Shown piece by piece: positions 5,211 to 5,280 of a stretch of DNA of 5,280 nucleotides. The DNA comes from Bacillota bacterium (GTDB lineage Bacteria; Bacillota; Bacilli; Paenibacillales; Paenibacillaceae). The translations under genes were made by a program, and so were the position numbers. The notes under the pieces are model-generated. The model searched no databases and was not told the DNA's origin. It saw only the letters and a list, made by a program, of their open reading frames with translations. The stretch spans positions 1 through 5,280 of the forward strand of contig JAEWJS010000192.1 in assembly GCA_023386495.1 (NCBI GenBank), read 5' to 3'. Every line of letters starts with the position of its first letter. Position 1 is the stretch's first letter.

Positions 5211-5280
5211 CCGGAAGTGCCGGAAGTGCCGGAAGTGCGGGAAGTGTGGGAAGTGTGGGAAGTGCGGGAAGTGTGGGAAG
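5211..5280. repeat. 9-bp tandem repeat (minisatellite), cut by the window end
   Basis: There are seven complete 9-bp units and 7 nt of an eighth, with GGAAGTG invariant in all seven full units. Only the first two bases vary: CCGGAAGTG three times (5211-5237), then CGGGAAGTG, TGGGAAGTG twice, CGGGAAGTG and a partial TGGGAAG at 5274-5280. As the unit is three codons long, the array would not break a reading frame. It follows the HprK hairpins, and no gene start is visible before it, so it may be intergenic or the distal end of a gene entering from the right. Confidence 0.9.

Noticed and set aside
5211..5280. Tandem array considered as a CRISPR or iteron origin
   Set aside because: The units are 9 bp and directly abutting with no spacers, so it is not CRISPR. 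There is no replication gene or AT-rich melting region beside it to support an iteron origin.

Overview
The window looks like chromosomal DNA from a GC-rich member of the Bacillota, most likely Paenibacillaceae (Paenibacillus, Cohnella or a relative). This is an inference. It rests on strong AGGAGG-type ribosome binding sites, Bacillus-like sigma-A promoters, a UPF0173/YtkL-type hydrolase, a full-length HPr kinase homologue, and AT-richer promoters between GC-rich genes. No rRNA, tRNA, CRISPR array, transposase or phage gene is visible.

Layout from left to right. (1) 30-452 (+): a PhnB/YjdN-like VOC-fold gene broken by one in-frame TAA after codon 102; family-like sequence continues in the same frame to a second TAA. 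(2) 513-572: an extended -10 promoter, an 18-bp near-palindrome and a strong ribosome binding site. (3) 573-2099 (+): a membrane-bound diguanylate cyclase (7TM-PAS-GGDEF) with an intact active site but no RxxD product-inhibition site. (4) 2100-2219: a convergent intergenic region with a nested hairpin. (5) 2220-3260 (-): adenosine deaminase (add). (6) 3261-3430: a divergent intergenic region with one good promoter for the rightward gene and a weaker candidate for add. (7) 3431-4120 (+): a UPF0173 metallo-beta-lactamase-fold hydrolase (YtkL-like). (8) 4231-5148 (+): a full-length but divergent HPr kinase/phosphorylase homologue. (9) 5149-5280: two hairpins, then a 9-bp tandem repeat that runs off the window.

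The genes do not form an evident single pathway. They are mostly separate transcription units, although the hydrolase and the HprK homologue could be cotranscribed because no terminator is visible in the 110-nt gap. The signalling genes (c-di-GMP synthesis, HprK-like kinase) and nucleoside salvage (add) look like ordinary chromosomal neighbours. The most interesting item is the HprK homologue. It keeps the P-loop, the catalytic His and the Asp pair, but has lost the conserved signature Glu (Ala here) and the Arg linked to the phosphorylase reaction (Glu here). This suggests a second, specialised HprK-like kinase rather than the housekeeping enzyme.
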